A stretch of DNA of 25,165 nt from Clostridiales bacterium UBA1389 (lineage in GTDB: Bacteria; Bacillota; Clostridia; Oscillospirales; CAG-382): positions 1 to 25,165 of the forward strand of contig DBQR01000045.1 in assembly GCA_002305335.1 (NCBI GenBank). Reading direction: 5' to 3'. The translations under genes and the position numbers were made by a program. Below the pieces are notes generated by a model. The model was not told where the DNA came from. It was given only the letters and a program-made list of their open reading frames with translations, and made no database searches. Shown here in pieces: positions 7,381-16,049 of this stretch (within the stretch, counting starts at the first letter, position 1; every line of letters begins with the position of its first letter).

Positions 7381-7396
7381 TGTTTCACGTGAAACA
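7381..7396. promoter_or_regulatory. parS: parS site 2 (perfect palindrome)
   Basis: TGTTTCACGTGAAACA is a perfect 16-base palindrome matching the parS consensus TGTTNCACGTGAAACA. It lies two bases after the RNase-R-like stop codon and 497 bases from the first site. Confidence 0.9.
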
Positions 7397-7422
7397 TTTG
7401 TCCTTTGAAAGGAAGGTTTATA

Positions 7423-8877
7423 TTGACTTTATACAAAAAAGCCTTAATATATATGCTTGTATGTCTTGTGCTTTTCCTGGCCGGCTGTTCCCCTGCCGGA
7501 TGGGGGATTGACAATGAGTTTTCGGGCGTTGATAAAATAAGCGACGAAAGCGGCAACGAGCAGGTTAAATATGAGGACTTAACCGCCGAAGAATGGCTGG
7601 GAATGCTGGAACCCGGGGATTTTAAGGGCTACGGCTTCACTATTGCCACCTCCCGGCTTTACCGTTTTGTTCCCGAGGAGGAAATGGCGGGAATGGTAAA
7701 CCCCGTGCTTAAAAAACGGAATGAACTGGTAAACGCAAAGTACAACGTAAACATAAAGGAAATATATTACGAGGAATCCCAGCTGTTTAACAAGCTGGCA
7801 AATGCGGCTCTTGCCGGCGTTCAGTTTTCGGACCTGCTTTCGGTGACCATGCCTACCATGGCGGCTTTCGCTTCGTCGGGATATCTGCTTAATTTGTTTT
7901 CGGTTCCTTTTTTCAACCCGGAAGCAAGCTATCTGAACACCGAAACGGTTAAACGGTCGGTGGTAAGCGATTATATGTACGCCATATATGACAGAACCAC
8001 TTTTTATCAGGAGGATTTCTGGTGTATCTTTTATAACGAAGACCGTCTGCCCTCCGGCGCGGGGGATGAAATATCCCGCATTGTAAAAGAAGGCGACTGG
8101 ACCTGGGACAAGCTTATGGAGTATGCGGTGTACGCCGCGGCGGAGGTTATGCAGAAACGCTCCCCCGACTACCAGAAGGACGTTTTCGGGCTGGGTTCCC
8201 ATTCCGACAAAAACGGTTTTTCGATATCCGCCTTTGTTTCGTCGGGGTTATCCCTTTTCGGGGACACCTATCATAAAAAACTGAGCTACTCCATGGATAG
8301 TGACAAGGGGAATGCCGCCGCCGACAAAATAAGGGAAATTACCTCAAGCAAGGCTTATTTCGGACTTTCGGGAGAGGATGCCTCAAAAGCTTTCCTTGAA
8401 GGACGGTTGGCCTTCTATGCCTATCGGGTTGAATTCGCAAAGAAGGTCTGCGAAACCAAGCTTAACTGGGGTATAGCACCTTTGCCTAAAATCGACGAAA
8501 GCCAAACAAATTACCTTTCCTATGTGGGAAGCTCCGCCGCCGGCCTTTCGGTGCCCTCCCACCAGACCAATTCGGGACGGACGGGGATGGTCTTAAACGC
8601 GATTTTGGCTGCTTCCTATGTAAATCTTGACGAAGCCATCAAGACTAATTATATAACCTTCTGCCTGAGGGATAACGACGCGGCTATAATGCTTTCGGGG
8701 ATATTCGAAAATCCGGTCTTAGACATCGGCTCGATTTATGCTAAGGGGTTTGACCGGCTTTCCCTGCTGACCGACGAAACCATCCTCAAAGCGATAAACC
8801 AGGATGTGTCCTTTGCCTATTTGTTTTTAAACAACGCCTCCGAGCTGGAGGTCATAAATTCCAACGAATTCAGATAA
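7423..8877 (+). CDS. Lipoprotein resembling extracellular solute-binding protein (family 1)
   Basis: A lipoprotein of 484 residues with a signal peptide ending in LAGC (Cys22). The body resembles ABC sugar/oligosaccharide solute-binding proteins, with a recognisable EGDWTWDKLMEYA segment and the late KLNWGIAPLPKIDES plus YVGSSAAGLSVPS pattern common to this family. Substrate unknown. No ABC permease or ATPase for uptake is adjacent, so it is either an orphan binding protein using a distant transporter or a surface protein built on the same fold. I chose TTG 7423 because AAAGGAAGG (7408-7416) precedes it by six bases; an upstream TTG at 7405 lacks a site. It lies between the parS palindrome and pgk, with no terminator before pgk. 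Confidence 0.75.
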   Translation: MTLYKKALIYMLVCLVLFLAGCSPAGWGIDNEFSGVDKISDESGNEQVKYEDLTAEEWLGMLEPGDFKGYGFTIATSRLYRFVPEEEMAGMVNPVLKKRNELVNAKYNVNIKEIYYEESQLFNKLANAALAGVQFSDLLSVTMPTMAAFASSGYLLNLFSVPFFNPEASYLNTETVKRSVVSDYMYAIYDRTTFYQEDFWCIFYNEDRLPSGAGDEISRIVKEGDWTWDKLMEYAVYAAAEVMQKRSPDYQKDVFGLGSHSDKNGFSISAFVSSGLSLFGDTYHKKLSYSMDSDKGNAAADKIREITSSKAYFGLSGEDASKAFLEGRLAFYAYRVEFAKKVCETKLNWGIAPLPKIDESQTNYLSYVGSSAAGLSVPSHQTNSGRTGMVLNAILAASYVNLDEAIKTNYITFCLRDNDAAIMLSGIFENPVLDIGSIYAKGFDRLSLLTDETILKAINQDVSFAYLFLNNASELEVINSNEFR

Positions 8878-8884
8878 TTTTAAA

Positions 8885-8913
8885 TTTACATCCGTATAAC
8901 AACAAAATAATAT
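8885..8913 (+). promoter_or_regulatory. Candidate promoter for pgk-tpiA
   Basis: TTTACA (8885-8890), a 17-base spacer and TAATAT (8908-8913) lie in the 54-base gap before pgk. The predicted start near 8920 leaves only a very short leader before the GAGGTG ribosome binding site, so this call is tentative. Confidence 0.35.
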
Positions 8914-8931
8914 AAATTTTGAGGTGTTATT

Positions 8932-10128
8932 ATGCTAAACAAAAAGTCCGTTACCGATATTGACGTAAGCGGCAAAAAAGTGCTTGTGAGGTGCGATTTC
9001 AACGTGCCCATAAAAGACGGCGTCGTTACCGACGACAACCGGATCGTGGGCGCCCTCCCTACAATCAGGTATCTGCTTGAAAAGAACGCAAAGGTTATTC
9101 TTTGTTCCCATCTGGGAAGGCCGAAGGGGGAATTCAACATGAAGTATTCCCTTTCACCGGTGGCAAAAAAGCTTTCCGAATATTTAGGTGTTCCCGTTGT
9201 CCTTGCCAAGGACGTGGTGGGCGAGGATGCCGTATCCAAAGCCGAAAACCTGAAAAACGGCGAGGTTTTACTCCTTGAAAACGTAAGATTCCATGCCGAG
9301 GAAGAAAAGAACGACCCGGAATTTTCCAAAAAACTTGCCTCCCTTGCCGAAATTTATGTAAACGACGCCTTCGGCACCGCCCACCGGGCGCATGCCTCCA
9401 CCGCAGGGGTGGCGGACTACCTCCCTGCCGTATGCGGCTTTCTTATTCAGAAGGAAATTGAAATCATGGGCAAAGCCCTCGATGACCCCGACAGACCCTT
9501 TGTGGCTATACTCGGAGGCGCAAAGGTGGCCGATAAGCTTAAAGTTATAGACAATCTTTTAAACAAGGTTGACACCCTTATTATAGGCGGCGGCATGGCA
9601 TATACCTTCCTTGCCTCCCAGGGTAAAAATATCGGAAAATCCCTGTTTGATGCCGAAAAGGTGGAATACTGCAGGAACATGCTGGCTTTGGCTAAGGAAA
9701 AAGGGGTTGACCTGCTTCTCCCCGTTGATACCGTTGTGGGAAAGGCTTTCCCCGACCCCATTGACGGTGAGGTCGAAGTTCATACCGTTCACGCCGATTC
9801 CATAGCCCGGGAGGAAATGGGACTTGATATCGGTGATGAAACCAGAAAGCTCTTTGCCGACGCCATAAAGGGAGCGAAAACCGTGGTATGGAACGGGCCT
9901 ATGGGGGTATTTGAAAATCCCACCCTTGCAAAGGGCACTATTGCGGTGGCTAAAGCCCTTGCCGAATCCGGCGCAATAACCATCGTAGGCGGGGGAGATT
10001 CGGCGGCGGCTGTGGAACAGCTGGGCTTTGCCGACAGGATAACCCATATTTCGACAGGCGGCGGAGCCTCCCTTGAGTTCCTTGAGGGGCTTGAGCTTCC
10101 CGGCATCGCCTGCCTGAATAATAAGTAA
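8932..10128 (+). CDS. pgk: Phosphoglycerate kinase
   Basis: Phosphoglycerate kinase transfers phosphate from 1,3-bisphosphoglycerate to ADP in glycolysis, in the cytoplasm. The 398 residues match the usual bacterial length. Diagnostic stretches are VLVRCDFNVP, the SHLGRPKGEFN substrate loop, ENVRFHAEEE, VAILGGAKVADKL, and the nucleotide-site segments VWNGPMGVFE and TIVGGGDSAAAV near the C-terminus, all intact. The start at 8932 has GAGGTG upstream. Triosephosphate isomerase follows after 18 bases, so the two form an operon; glyceraldehyde-3-phosphate dehydrogenase, often the first gene of such operons, is not adjacent. Confidence 0.98.
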   Translation: MLNKKSVTDIDVSGKKVLVRCDFNVPIKDGVVTDDNRIVGALPTIRYLLEKNAKVILCSHLGRPKGEFNMKYSLSPVAKKLSEYLGVPVVLAKDVVGEDAVSKAENLKNGEVLLLENVRFHAEEEKNDPEFSKKLASLAEIYVNDAFGTAHRAHASTAGVADYLPAVCGFLIQKEIEIMGKALDDPDRPFVAILGGAKVADKLKVIDNLLNKVDTLIIGGGMAYTFLASQGKNIGKSLFDAEKVEYCRNMLALAKEKGVDLLLPVDTVVGKAFPDPIDGEVEVHTVHADSIAREEMGLDIGDETRKLFADAIKGAKTVVWNGPMGVFENPTLAKGTIAVAKALAESGAITIVGGGDSAAAVEQLGFADRITHISTGGGASLEFLEGLELPGIACLNNK

Positions 10129-10146
10129 TTAACGAAAGGCAGAAAA

Positions 10147-10923
10147 ATGGACAGACAAAAAAGAAGAACGGTTATAGCCGGCAACTGGAAAATGAATAAG
10201 ACTCCCGCCGAAGCAAGGGAGCTTATCAACGCCATAAAGGCCGAAATTACGGGAAAAGATACTTCAAACTGCGAAATCGTGGCATGTGTCCCTTTTGTGG
10301 ATATTGCCGTTGCGGTAGAGGCAGCGCAAGGTTCTCCCGTTAAGATTGGAGCCCAGAACGTTCACTGGGAAAAATCCGGGGCATTTACCGGGGAAATTTC
10401 GGCGGCAATGCTTAAGGCAACCGGCGTCGAATATGTTATTATCGGACATTCCGAAAGAAGACAGTATTTCGGGGAAACCGACAAAACCGTAAATTCCCGG
10501 GTGAAAGCCGCCCTTGAGGAAAATTTAAAGGTTATCCTCTGCGTAGGGGAACTCCTTGAGGAACGGGAACAGGGGGTTACCGCCGAGGTTGTTTCAAGAC
10601 AGGTTAAGATTGACCTTCTCGGCATAACCGCCGAGCAGATGAAGAATATTATTATCGCCTATGAGCCGGTCTGGGCAATCGGCACCGGCAAAACCGCCAC
10701 TTCCGAACAGGCGGACGAGGTTTGCGGACTTATAAGAAATGTCCTTGAAAATCTTTACAGCAGGGAAGTCGCCGGGGCTACCACCATTCAGTACGGCGGG
10801 AGCATGAACGCCAAAAACGCCGAAGAACTGCTTTCAAAGGTTAACGTGGACGGCGGTCTTATCGGCGGAGCTTCATTGAAAGCCAACGATTTCGGGGTTA
10901 TTATCGACGCGGCCTGTAAATAA
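10147..10923 (+). CDS. tpiA: Triosephosphate isomerase
   Basis: Interconverts dihydroxyacetone phosphate and glyceraldehyde 3-phosphate. The 258 residues are normal for the family. GNWKMN carries catalytic Lys15, IIGHSERR carries the electrophilic His101, and AYEPVWAIGTG carries the base Glu173, followed by the flexible loop. QYGGSM and GLIGGASL form the phosphate-binding end. GAAAGGC precedes the ATG at 10147. It is the last gene of the pgk operon and is followed 14 bases later by a strong bidirectional terminator. Confidence 0.98.
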   Translation: MDRQKRRTVIAGNWKMNKTPAEARELINAIKAEITGKDTSNCEIVACVPFVDIAVAVEAAQGSPVKIGAQNVHWEKSGAFTGEISAAMLKATGVEYVIIGHSERRQYFGETDKTVNSRVKAALEENLKVILCVGELLEEREQGVTAEVVSRQVKIDLLGITAEQMKNIIIAYEPVWAIGTGKTATSEQADEVCGLIRNVLENLYSREVAGATTIQYGGSMNAKNAEELLSKVNVDGGLIGGASLKANDFGVIIDAACK

Positions 10924-10937
10924 GCCAAAACAAAAAA

Positions 10938-10959
10938 GCCCGATAAAACGGGCTTTTTT
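10938..10959. terminator. Bidirectional intrinsic terminator between convergent genes
   Basis: GCCCG (10938-10942) pairs with CGGGC (10949-10953) around a six-base loop, flanked by six A on the left and six T on the right, so it can terminate both tpiA and the convergent lipoprotein gene. A second inverted repeat, ATAGCAAT/ATTGCTAT, spans the stop codon of the minus-strand gene near 10978-10994 but has no T-run. Confidence 0.9.
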
Positions 10960-10990
10960 CATGCTTTTTTATACTTAATAGCAATGATTG

Positions 10991-12316
10991 CTATCTAATA
11001 ATGCTGTTAAGATTCATATCGGTTATAAAATAAATCACATAATCCACGCCGAGGCTTGAAATTTCATTGGCGTCAAACTGAAACTCCCAAAGGGGTTTGA
11101 AATAGGAAGAACCGCATCTTTCGGCAAGCCAGTCGAAGAGCATTATGGAATAGCTGTCCCGCATCATGAGTACAGAAGGTTTGTTTTGGCCGGCGGAATT
11201 GTGAAATTCCATGTATTCCATACAGTCGTCGTTAATGCGGCTCCGGTCGTCTGCGGAATATTTGGGGAGGTCAACGGGGGTTTCAAAGGTAATGTCCGAA
11301 AAGGTTGAATGGGTCTTAAAGCTGGTTTCGTCAAGTCCCAGGTCGAAATAAAGGTCGCCGGCGGCGCGGCGTTCGTTTTTAAAGCCGAATTCGGATATAT
11401 CCCTTGGGGACGCTCCCGAAAAGCCGTCGGACGCGAACTGTTCGCATATGGCTTTGTAGGCGAAATAGGCGGCGTACTCCGTCCAGTGGGAATCGGTGCG
11501 GTGGTAAAGTTCAAATTCCCCGCCTTTCAGGTTCTTCAGTGTTTCCCCCATATCAATTACGGTTGCGCCCCCCTCCGAAAGGGCGGAGGCGATTTCCTCA
11601 CGGTAGGAAACGGTTCCCTTTATGATTTCTTCCGGCATATATTCGGAATATATCTCGTTGGGGTTGGGTATAAGGACATATATAATTTTTGTCCCCTGCT
11701 GGGAAAGGTTGCTTACCCGGCTTTGTATGCGGGAGATTATCCGGCTTTTCCGGTTTTCGGAAAGGCCTTCGTTATTGGTGTACTGGGGTTCGGTGTTTGT
11801 AAAAAACAGCCAGCCCGCTTTTCCCACCCGCACGTAATGCTGGTATTCGCATTCCACGTAATTTTTATAGCTGACGGCGGTTTGAACAGGTCTGGAAACC
11901 GCCTTCCCCTCGGTTATGGCGTAGATATCCACCTCTTTGGAAGTTTCCTTTTCCGAAAGGATTATTTCAATAATGTATGTACCCTTGTAGCTTGTTATCT
12001 TTTGGGTTATGTTCCCCTTTTCCACAAGATAAACTTCGCTGTTTTCCTCGCAGTAACCGGAAATAACCGCTCTTCCGTCGGTAACGGTAAGGCTGTCGAC
12101 AATTACGGGCTTGTCTGTCTGGTATTCAAAATGGGAATATTTATCAATAAGCCCCTGGATTGTGGTTTCGTCAAAGGAGGTTTCGCCGGAAGTGTCCCCC
12201 GAAACGGTTTTCGATTCATCCCCGGTTGCGCCGGAGGAGGTTTCGGTATCCCCTTTTCCGCAGCCGGACAGGAAGGCTAAAACTAAAATCAAAATCAGAC
12301 ACAAAGCTTTTTTCAT
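10991..12316 (-). CDS. AlgX/AlgJ (DHHW)-type SGNH acyltransferase-like lipoprotein
   Basis: A 441-residue lipoprotein with lipobox LSGC (Cys19), a Ser/Thr/Gly-rich linker (21-50), an Ig-like segment (about 70-150) and an AlgX/AlgJ/DHHW-type domain (about 160-441). GKAGWLFF (165-172) opens this domain. TDSHW gives Asp275 and His277, and MRDSY gives Ser388, matching the Asp-x-His plus Ser triad known from AlgX, so the catalytic residues appear intact. Such proteins acetylate extracytoplasmic polysaccharides, normally with an MBOAT membrane partner that supplies the acyl group; none is in this window. It is transcribed divergently from the glycosyltransferase operon, which suggests but does not prove a shared glycan. 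AAAGG precedes the start by about nine bases. Confidence 0.8.
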   Translation of the reverse strand: MKKALCLILILVLAFLSGCGKGDTETSSGATGDESKTVSGDTSGETSFDETTIQGLIDKYSHFEYQTDKPVIVDSLTVTDGRAVISGYCEENSEVYLVEKGNITQKITSYKGTYIIEIILSEKETSKEVDIYAITEGKAVSRPVQTAVSYKNYVECEYQHYVRVGKAGWLFFTNTEPQYTNNEGLSENRKSRIISRIQSRVSNLSQQGTKIIYVLIPNPNEIYSEYMPEEIIKGTVSYREEIASALSEGGATVIDMGETLKNLKGGEFELYHRTDSHWTEYAAYFAYKAICEQFASDGFSGASPRDISEFGFKNERRAAGDLYFDLGLDETSFKTHSTFSDITFETPVDLPKYSADDRSRINDDCMEYMEFHNSAGQNKPSVLMMRDSYSIMLFDWLAERCGSSYFKPLWEFQFDANEISSLGVDYVIYFITDMNLNSIIR

Positions 12317-12344
12317 AATTGTTTGCCTTTCAGAAATTTTGAAA

Positions 12345-12373
12345 ATTATAACATATTCACCTTTTCATTTCAA
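12345..12373 (-). promoter_or_regulatory. Promoter for the AlgX-like lipoprotein gene
   Basis: Read on the minus strand: TTGAAA (12373-12368), a 17-base spacer and TATAAT (12350-12345), with TG one base before the -10 box. It is divergent from the promoter at 12402, with the two -35 boxes about 28 bases apart. Confidence 0.75.
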
Positions 12374-12401
12374 CTGAATATTGTAAAATATGCCGTCTTT
12401 G

Positions 12402-12430
12402 TTGACTTAACCTATTGTTTGTGATAAAAT
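12402..12430 (+). promoter_or_regulatory. Promoter for the membrane glycosyltransferase operon
   Basis: TTGACT (12402-12407), a 17-base spacer and TAAAAT (12425-12430), with TG one base before the -10 box (extended -10). The start near 12437 leaves about 20 bases to the ATG at 12457, which include the AGGAAAGGGG ribosome binding site. Confidence 0.75.
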
Positions 12431-12456
12431 ACCTTTGGTCAGGAAAGGGGAAAAAT

Positions 12457-13980
12457 ATGAAGGAAACTGTTGCTTCAATCTATAAGCGTATTATACAGCA
12501 TCCCTTTATTTTACTGTTTGCCGCCTGTGTGCTTTCGGTTTTTTTGTTTGACTATTCGGCTGACAAATATACGCCCTTTTTTATAGTCTTTTTTTGCGTG
12601 TCCACCGCTTTGCTAATCTTTTTAGCGGTTTACTGGAGGATTAAGGGAACGCTTACCGAAGGGAAGATTGTGTTCCTTATAACCGCCTTTTCTTTTCTGA
12701 TAAAGCTTGCCTATGTTATTTATACCGGTCTGAAGGTAAGACAGCACGATATAGGTTCCTTCAAAGAGGGAAGCAAGTCCCATGCGGGGTATATATATCA
12801 TATTTACACCACAAACGATCTGCCCGACACCTTCGGGGGACAATATTATCACCCCCCCTTCCATTATATACTGGAAGCCTATTGGCTTAAAGCCCTGACC
12901 TTTCTGGGCTTTGCCTTTGAAAAGGCGCAGCATTATGTGACGGCTTTAACTTTGTTTTATTCCGCGGCGGCGGGACTTATTTCCTACAGGATATTCAAGG
13001 AATTTCATTTTAATAAGACCGCTTCAACGGTTTGTTATGCCCTGGTGGCCCTTCACCCCGCTTTTATAATACATGCGGCAAGCTATAACAACGACTGCCT
13101 GTCGATAACATTGATGCTGCTTGCCCTGCTTTTCCTTATAAGATGGTGGAAGGAACCCACTTTTTTCAACATTATAATGGTTGCCATCGGTATCGGCTAC
13201 GGCATGATGACCAAGCTTTCGGCGGCCTATATAGCCCCTGCGGCGGCGGTATTGTTTTTGGTCAAATTCATTTCGGAAAAGCAAAAGCTTAAAAAAATCG
13301 GGGAATTTGCCGCCTTCGGGGCAATCTGCATCCCCGCCGGGACCTGGTGGTCAATATGGATCCACGAAAAATTCGGCGCCCGCTTCGGCTATGTGATGCA
13401 GCTGGGGAAAAACCACGACCAGTATGTGGGTTTCCGTTCGGTCTGGGAAAGACTATGCGATATTGCCGGCAGCCTTTCGGAGGGGATTTACTTTGCCCGG
13501 GGGGAAAAGCTCGGCAACGCTTTTCACGAATACAATATACCAGGTGCTATATTAAAAACCTCGGTTTTCGGGGAATGGCATATGGGGGAGGGTTTTACCG
13601 TCACCGAAATCCTTGCCCGGGCATTATTTATCGTTAATATTTTAGTTGTGGCAATATCTCTTTTCTGTATGGTTTACACTTTGTTTAAGAAATTCGAAAA
13701 TGTACCGAGGGCATTAAAGTTTTCCCTTTATATCCTGTATGTCACCATAATGGGAACATTTGTAAATTTCTGCTTCACCCATGCCCACGACTGTACCATG
13801 GATTTCCGCTATATTGTCCCCACGGTGGTTATCGGCTCAATTTTTATCGGAATATTTCTTACAAGTGAAACTAAAAGCCGGTTTGTTTTGTATATTAAGA
13901 GGGGAGTGGTTGGAGCGGCAGTTATATTTTGCGTTTGTTCCTCCCTTTTGTACCTGCTTTCCAACTATGCCGCAAATTAG
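12457..13980 (+). CDS. Polytopic membrane glycosyltransferase, GT-C fold (PMT/ArnT-like)
   Basis: A 507-residue integral membrane protein with roughly ten to twelve hydrophobic helices along its length. It resembles GT-C enzymes of the PMT_2/ArnT group, which move a sugar from a polyprenyl-phosphate donor to an acceptor on the outer face of the membrane. The first extracytoplasmic loop carries RQHDIG with Asp98, in the place of the catalytic acidic residue of this group, and HPPFHY (132-137) resembles the conserved family motif after it. Donor and acceptor are unknown. I chose ATG 12457 over an upstream ATG at 12415 because AGGAAAGGGG lies just before it and the upstream one is inside the promoter. 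The next gene follows after 17 bases. Confidence 0.75.
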   Translation: MKETVASIYKRIIQHPFILLFAACVLSVFLFDYSADKYTPFFIVFFCVSTALLIFLAVYWRIKGTLTEGKIVFLITAFSFLIKLAYVIYTGLKVRQHDIGSFKEGSKSHAGYIYHIYTTNDLPDTFGGQYYHPPFHYILEAYWLKALTFLGFAFEKAQHYVTALTLFYSAAAGLISYRIFKEFHFNKTASTVCYALVALHPAFIIHAASYNNDCLSITLMLLALLFLIRWWKEPTFFNIIMVAIGIGYGMMTKLSAAYIAPAAAVLFLVKFISEKQKLKKIGEFAAFGAICIPAGTWWSIWIHEKFGARFGYVMQLGKNHDQYVGFRSVWERLCDIAGSLSEGIYFARGEKLGNAFHEYNIPGAILKTSVFGEWHMGEGFTVTEILARALFIVNILVVAISLFCMVYTLFKKFENVPRALKFSLYILYVTIMGTFVNFCFTHAHDCTMDFRYIVPTVVIGSIFIGIFLTSETKSRFVLYIKRGVVGAAVIFCVCSSLLYLLSNYAAN

Positions 13981-13997
13981 GCTTAGGAGAAACTTAA

Positions 13998-16040
13998 ATG
14001 GAATACAACAAAAAAAGGCTGTTCGATAAAAAAACCATACTGTTTTTTTGCATATCCTTTGTAGTGTTGCTTTGCCTTGAACTTTGCTTTTCCAACAGGG
14101 CGTTTTTGGCCGTTAAAACGGGAGGCTGTAAAACCTTTGATATTGATTTAAGCGAAGCAGATTTAACCGGCAGGGTAATTTTAAAGGACGGAACAATTTA
14201 CATTGAATCTGCCGGAAGCATTATTATCGAAATTCCCGAGGAAGAAATAACAAACATAGGTATAAAATGCTACGGTAAAAAGTCCTTTTGTGAAATAAAC
14301 ACCCTTATAAAGGACAATAATTCTTCGGTGATAAACCGGAAAACCGGAAATCATGTTTTCAGACCGGATATAGACGGTGTCAATATAATACCCGTTGATT
14401 CCTTCGGTAAGGCTAAAGAGATAACAATTGAATTTACGTCAAAGTCAAGCGGACTTTACATAAAAGGTATTACAATAAACAGCAAAGGATACTTTTCCTT
14501 TAATTATTTCAGGTTTTTTGTTTGCTTTTTCCTTGCCTGCCTGGTATGGCTTATTTTTTATCGGAAATGGTATAAAATCGTCTTTAATAACAGTAAAGCG
14601 AGTCATGTCAAACTTGTTTGGGTAATGACGTCGGTTTGTATTTTTTCGGCAGTATTAGGCTGCGTTTTAGAAATGGGCTTTGACGAATATCCCTTTACCA
14701 AGGACGTTTCGGACTACACCCCCTACCAGCAGCAGGCGGACGCTTTTTTAAAGGGACAGCTTAATCTGGACATTGCTTTTGACACCGAGGCTTATGAAAA
14801 CCTTGAAAATCCCTATGACGACTACCTTCGCAGAAAAGTTATAGGAGGTACCGGCAAGCTTTGGGACACGGCGTATTATAACGGAAAGGTTTATTCCTAT
14901 TTCGGTGCGGCTCCTGTGGTGCTTGTATATCTTCCCGTTTACCTGATATCGGGATATATGCCGCGGGACGGCACGGTAAGCCTGATTTTTACGATTGCGG
15001 CCACCTTTGCCCTGGTACTGGCGCTGCTTAAAGCTCTTGAGTATTTCAAGGTAAAACCCCATCTGCTGTTGTTGCTGCTTGCCATCCCCGCCCTTTGCAC
15101 CTCCTCCATGCTTTATGTGCTGAATGTCCACCCGGCAATGTATTATATCGCCATAATTTCGGGGATAACCTTTTTCGCACTGCTTTTATACTTTTCCTTT
15201 TCCGCCGCATTGGCGGAAGACAGAATAAAAAGACGGGTTTTCCTTGCCCTTGCGGGGTTATGCGGAGCACTTACCGTCGCTTCAAGACCGAATATATTTA
15301 TCTTTTCGGTTATGCTTATCCCCCTTTATATTGAATTCTTTTTCAAAAGAAGGATAGGCATTAAGGTAAAACTTATCGACTTTGCTTGTATCGCCACCCC
15401 CCTTGCCCTTGGGGCGGGGGTAATTATGTGGTATAATGCCGCAAGGTTTTCTTCTCCCTTTAATTTCGGAGCCGCCTATCAGCTTACCTTTGCGGACATG
15501 GGTTACTTTAAGCTGGTGCCCTATAAGTTTTTCCCGGCAATGTATCATTTCTTCCTTCAGCCGGTGGGCTTTACGGGGACTTTCCCCTTTATTGACATCG
15601 CAAGTGTTGACTTGGGTCTTTACCGCAATTATACATACATTTACGGCACCGCGGGGGCGGTTAATTTCCCCGTTGTCTGGGGAGCCTTCGGCAGTATTTC
15701 GGTTTCCAAGGAAAACAAGGTTAAACGCTGGACCTATCTGCTGACAATCACCGCCGCCGTTATCCTTGCCTTTGCCGACTTCTGTCTTGCCGGAAGCCAT
15801 ATAAGGTATATGGGGGACATTATGTTCCCGTTGGCGCTGGTGGGCGCGCTGGTACTTATGGAGCTGTCGTCAAAGACAGACGAGCATCAGGTGTTCGGGA
15901 ACCTTGTATATAAAATAACGGCAGTTGCGTTTATAATCTCCACCCTTGTGGCGTCGGCTCTGCTTTTCAACAACGAAGCCGATAATATATATCACAGAGC
16001 GCCGGAAGTGTTCGACTTTTTCGCAAAATTATTCAAGTAG
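13998..16040 (+). CDS. Large polytopic membrane protein, possible GT-C glycosyltransferase
   Basis: A 680-residue membrane protein of uncertain family. One helix (about 13-33) is followed by a soluble, mostly beta-predicted segment of about 130 residues that should be extracytoplasmic, then by many helices from about residue 165 to the end. Between helices the stretch KLWDTAYYNGKVYSYFG is reminiscent of clostridial envelope GT-C-like proteins, and DEYPFTKDVSDYTPYQQQ places acidic residues in a likely first catalytic loop. I do not recognise a defined enzyme. TAGGAGA precedes the ATG at 13998. Tight spacing on both sides (17 and 9 bases) makes it the middle gene of a three-gene operon with the GT-C-like gene and the flavoprotein, so a role in the same glycan step is likely but inferred. 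Confidence 0.55.
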   Translation: MEYNKKRLFDKKTILFFCISFVVLLCLELCFSNRAFLAVKTGGCKTFDIDLSEADLTGRVILKDGTIYIESAGSIIIEIPEEEITNIGIKCYGKKSFCEINTLIKDNNSSVINRKTGNHVFRPDIDGVNIIPVDSFGKAKEITIEFTSKSSGLYIKGITINSKGYFSFNYFRFFVCFFLACLVWLIFYRKWYKIVFNNSKASHVKLVWVMTSVCIFSAVLGCVLEMGFDEYPFTKDVSDYTPYQQQADAFLKGQLNLDIAFDTEAYENLENPYDDYLRRKVIGGTGKLWDTAYYNGKVYSYFGAAPVVLVYLPVYLISGYMPRDGTVSLIFTIAATFALVLALLKALEYFKVKPHLLLLLLAIPALCTSSMLYVLNVHPAMYYIAIISGITFFALLLYFSFSAALAEDRIKRRVFLALAGLCGALTVASRPNIFIFSVMLIPLYIEFFFKRRIGIKVKLIDFACIATPLALGAGVIMWYNAARFSSPFNFGAAYQLTFADMGYFKLVPYKFFPAMYHFFLQPVGFTGTFPFIDIASVDLGLYRNYTYIYGTAGAVNFPVVWGAFGSISVSKENKVKRWTYLLTITAAVILAFADFCLAGSHIRYMGDIMFPLALVGALVLMELSSKTDEHQVFGNLVYKITAVAFIISTLVASALLFNNEADNIYHRAPEVFDFFAKLFK

Positions 16041-16049
16041 AGGTTTGAT

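Noticed and set aside
7381..7403. Palindrome after the RNase-R-like stop as a terminator
   Set aside because: It is a loop-less 16-base palindrome identical to parS, with no proper T-run; parS explains it better.
11309..11840. Nested plus-strand frames here as small genes
   Set aside because: All are shadows of the minus-strand lipoprotein with no ribosome binding sites or conserved features.
11309..12280. 323-codon open frame on the plus strand
   Set aside because: It lies antisense to the AlgX-like lipoprotein, has no recognisable domain, and that lipoprotein has a clear lipobox, domains and promoter on the other strand.
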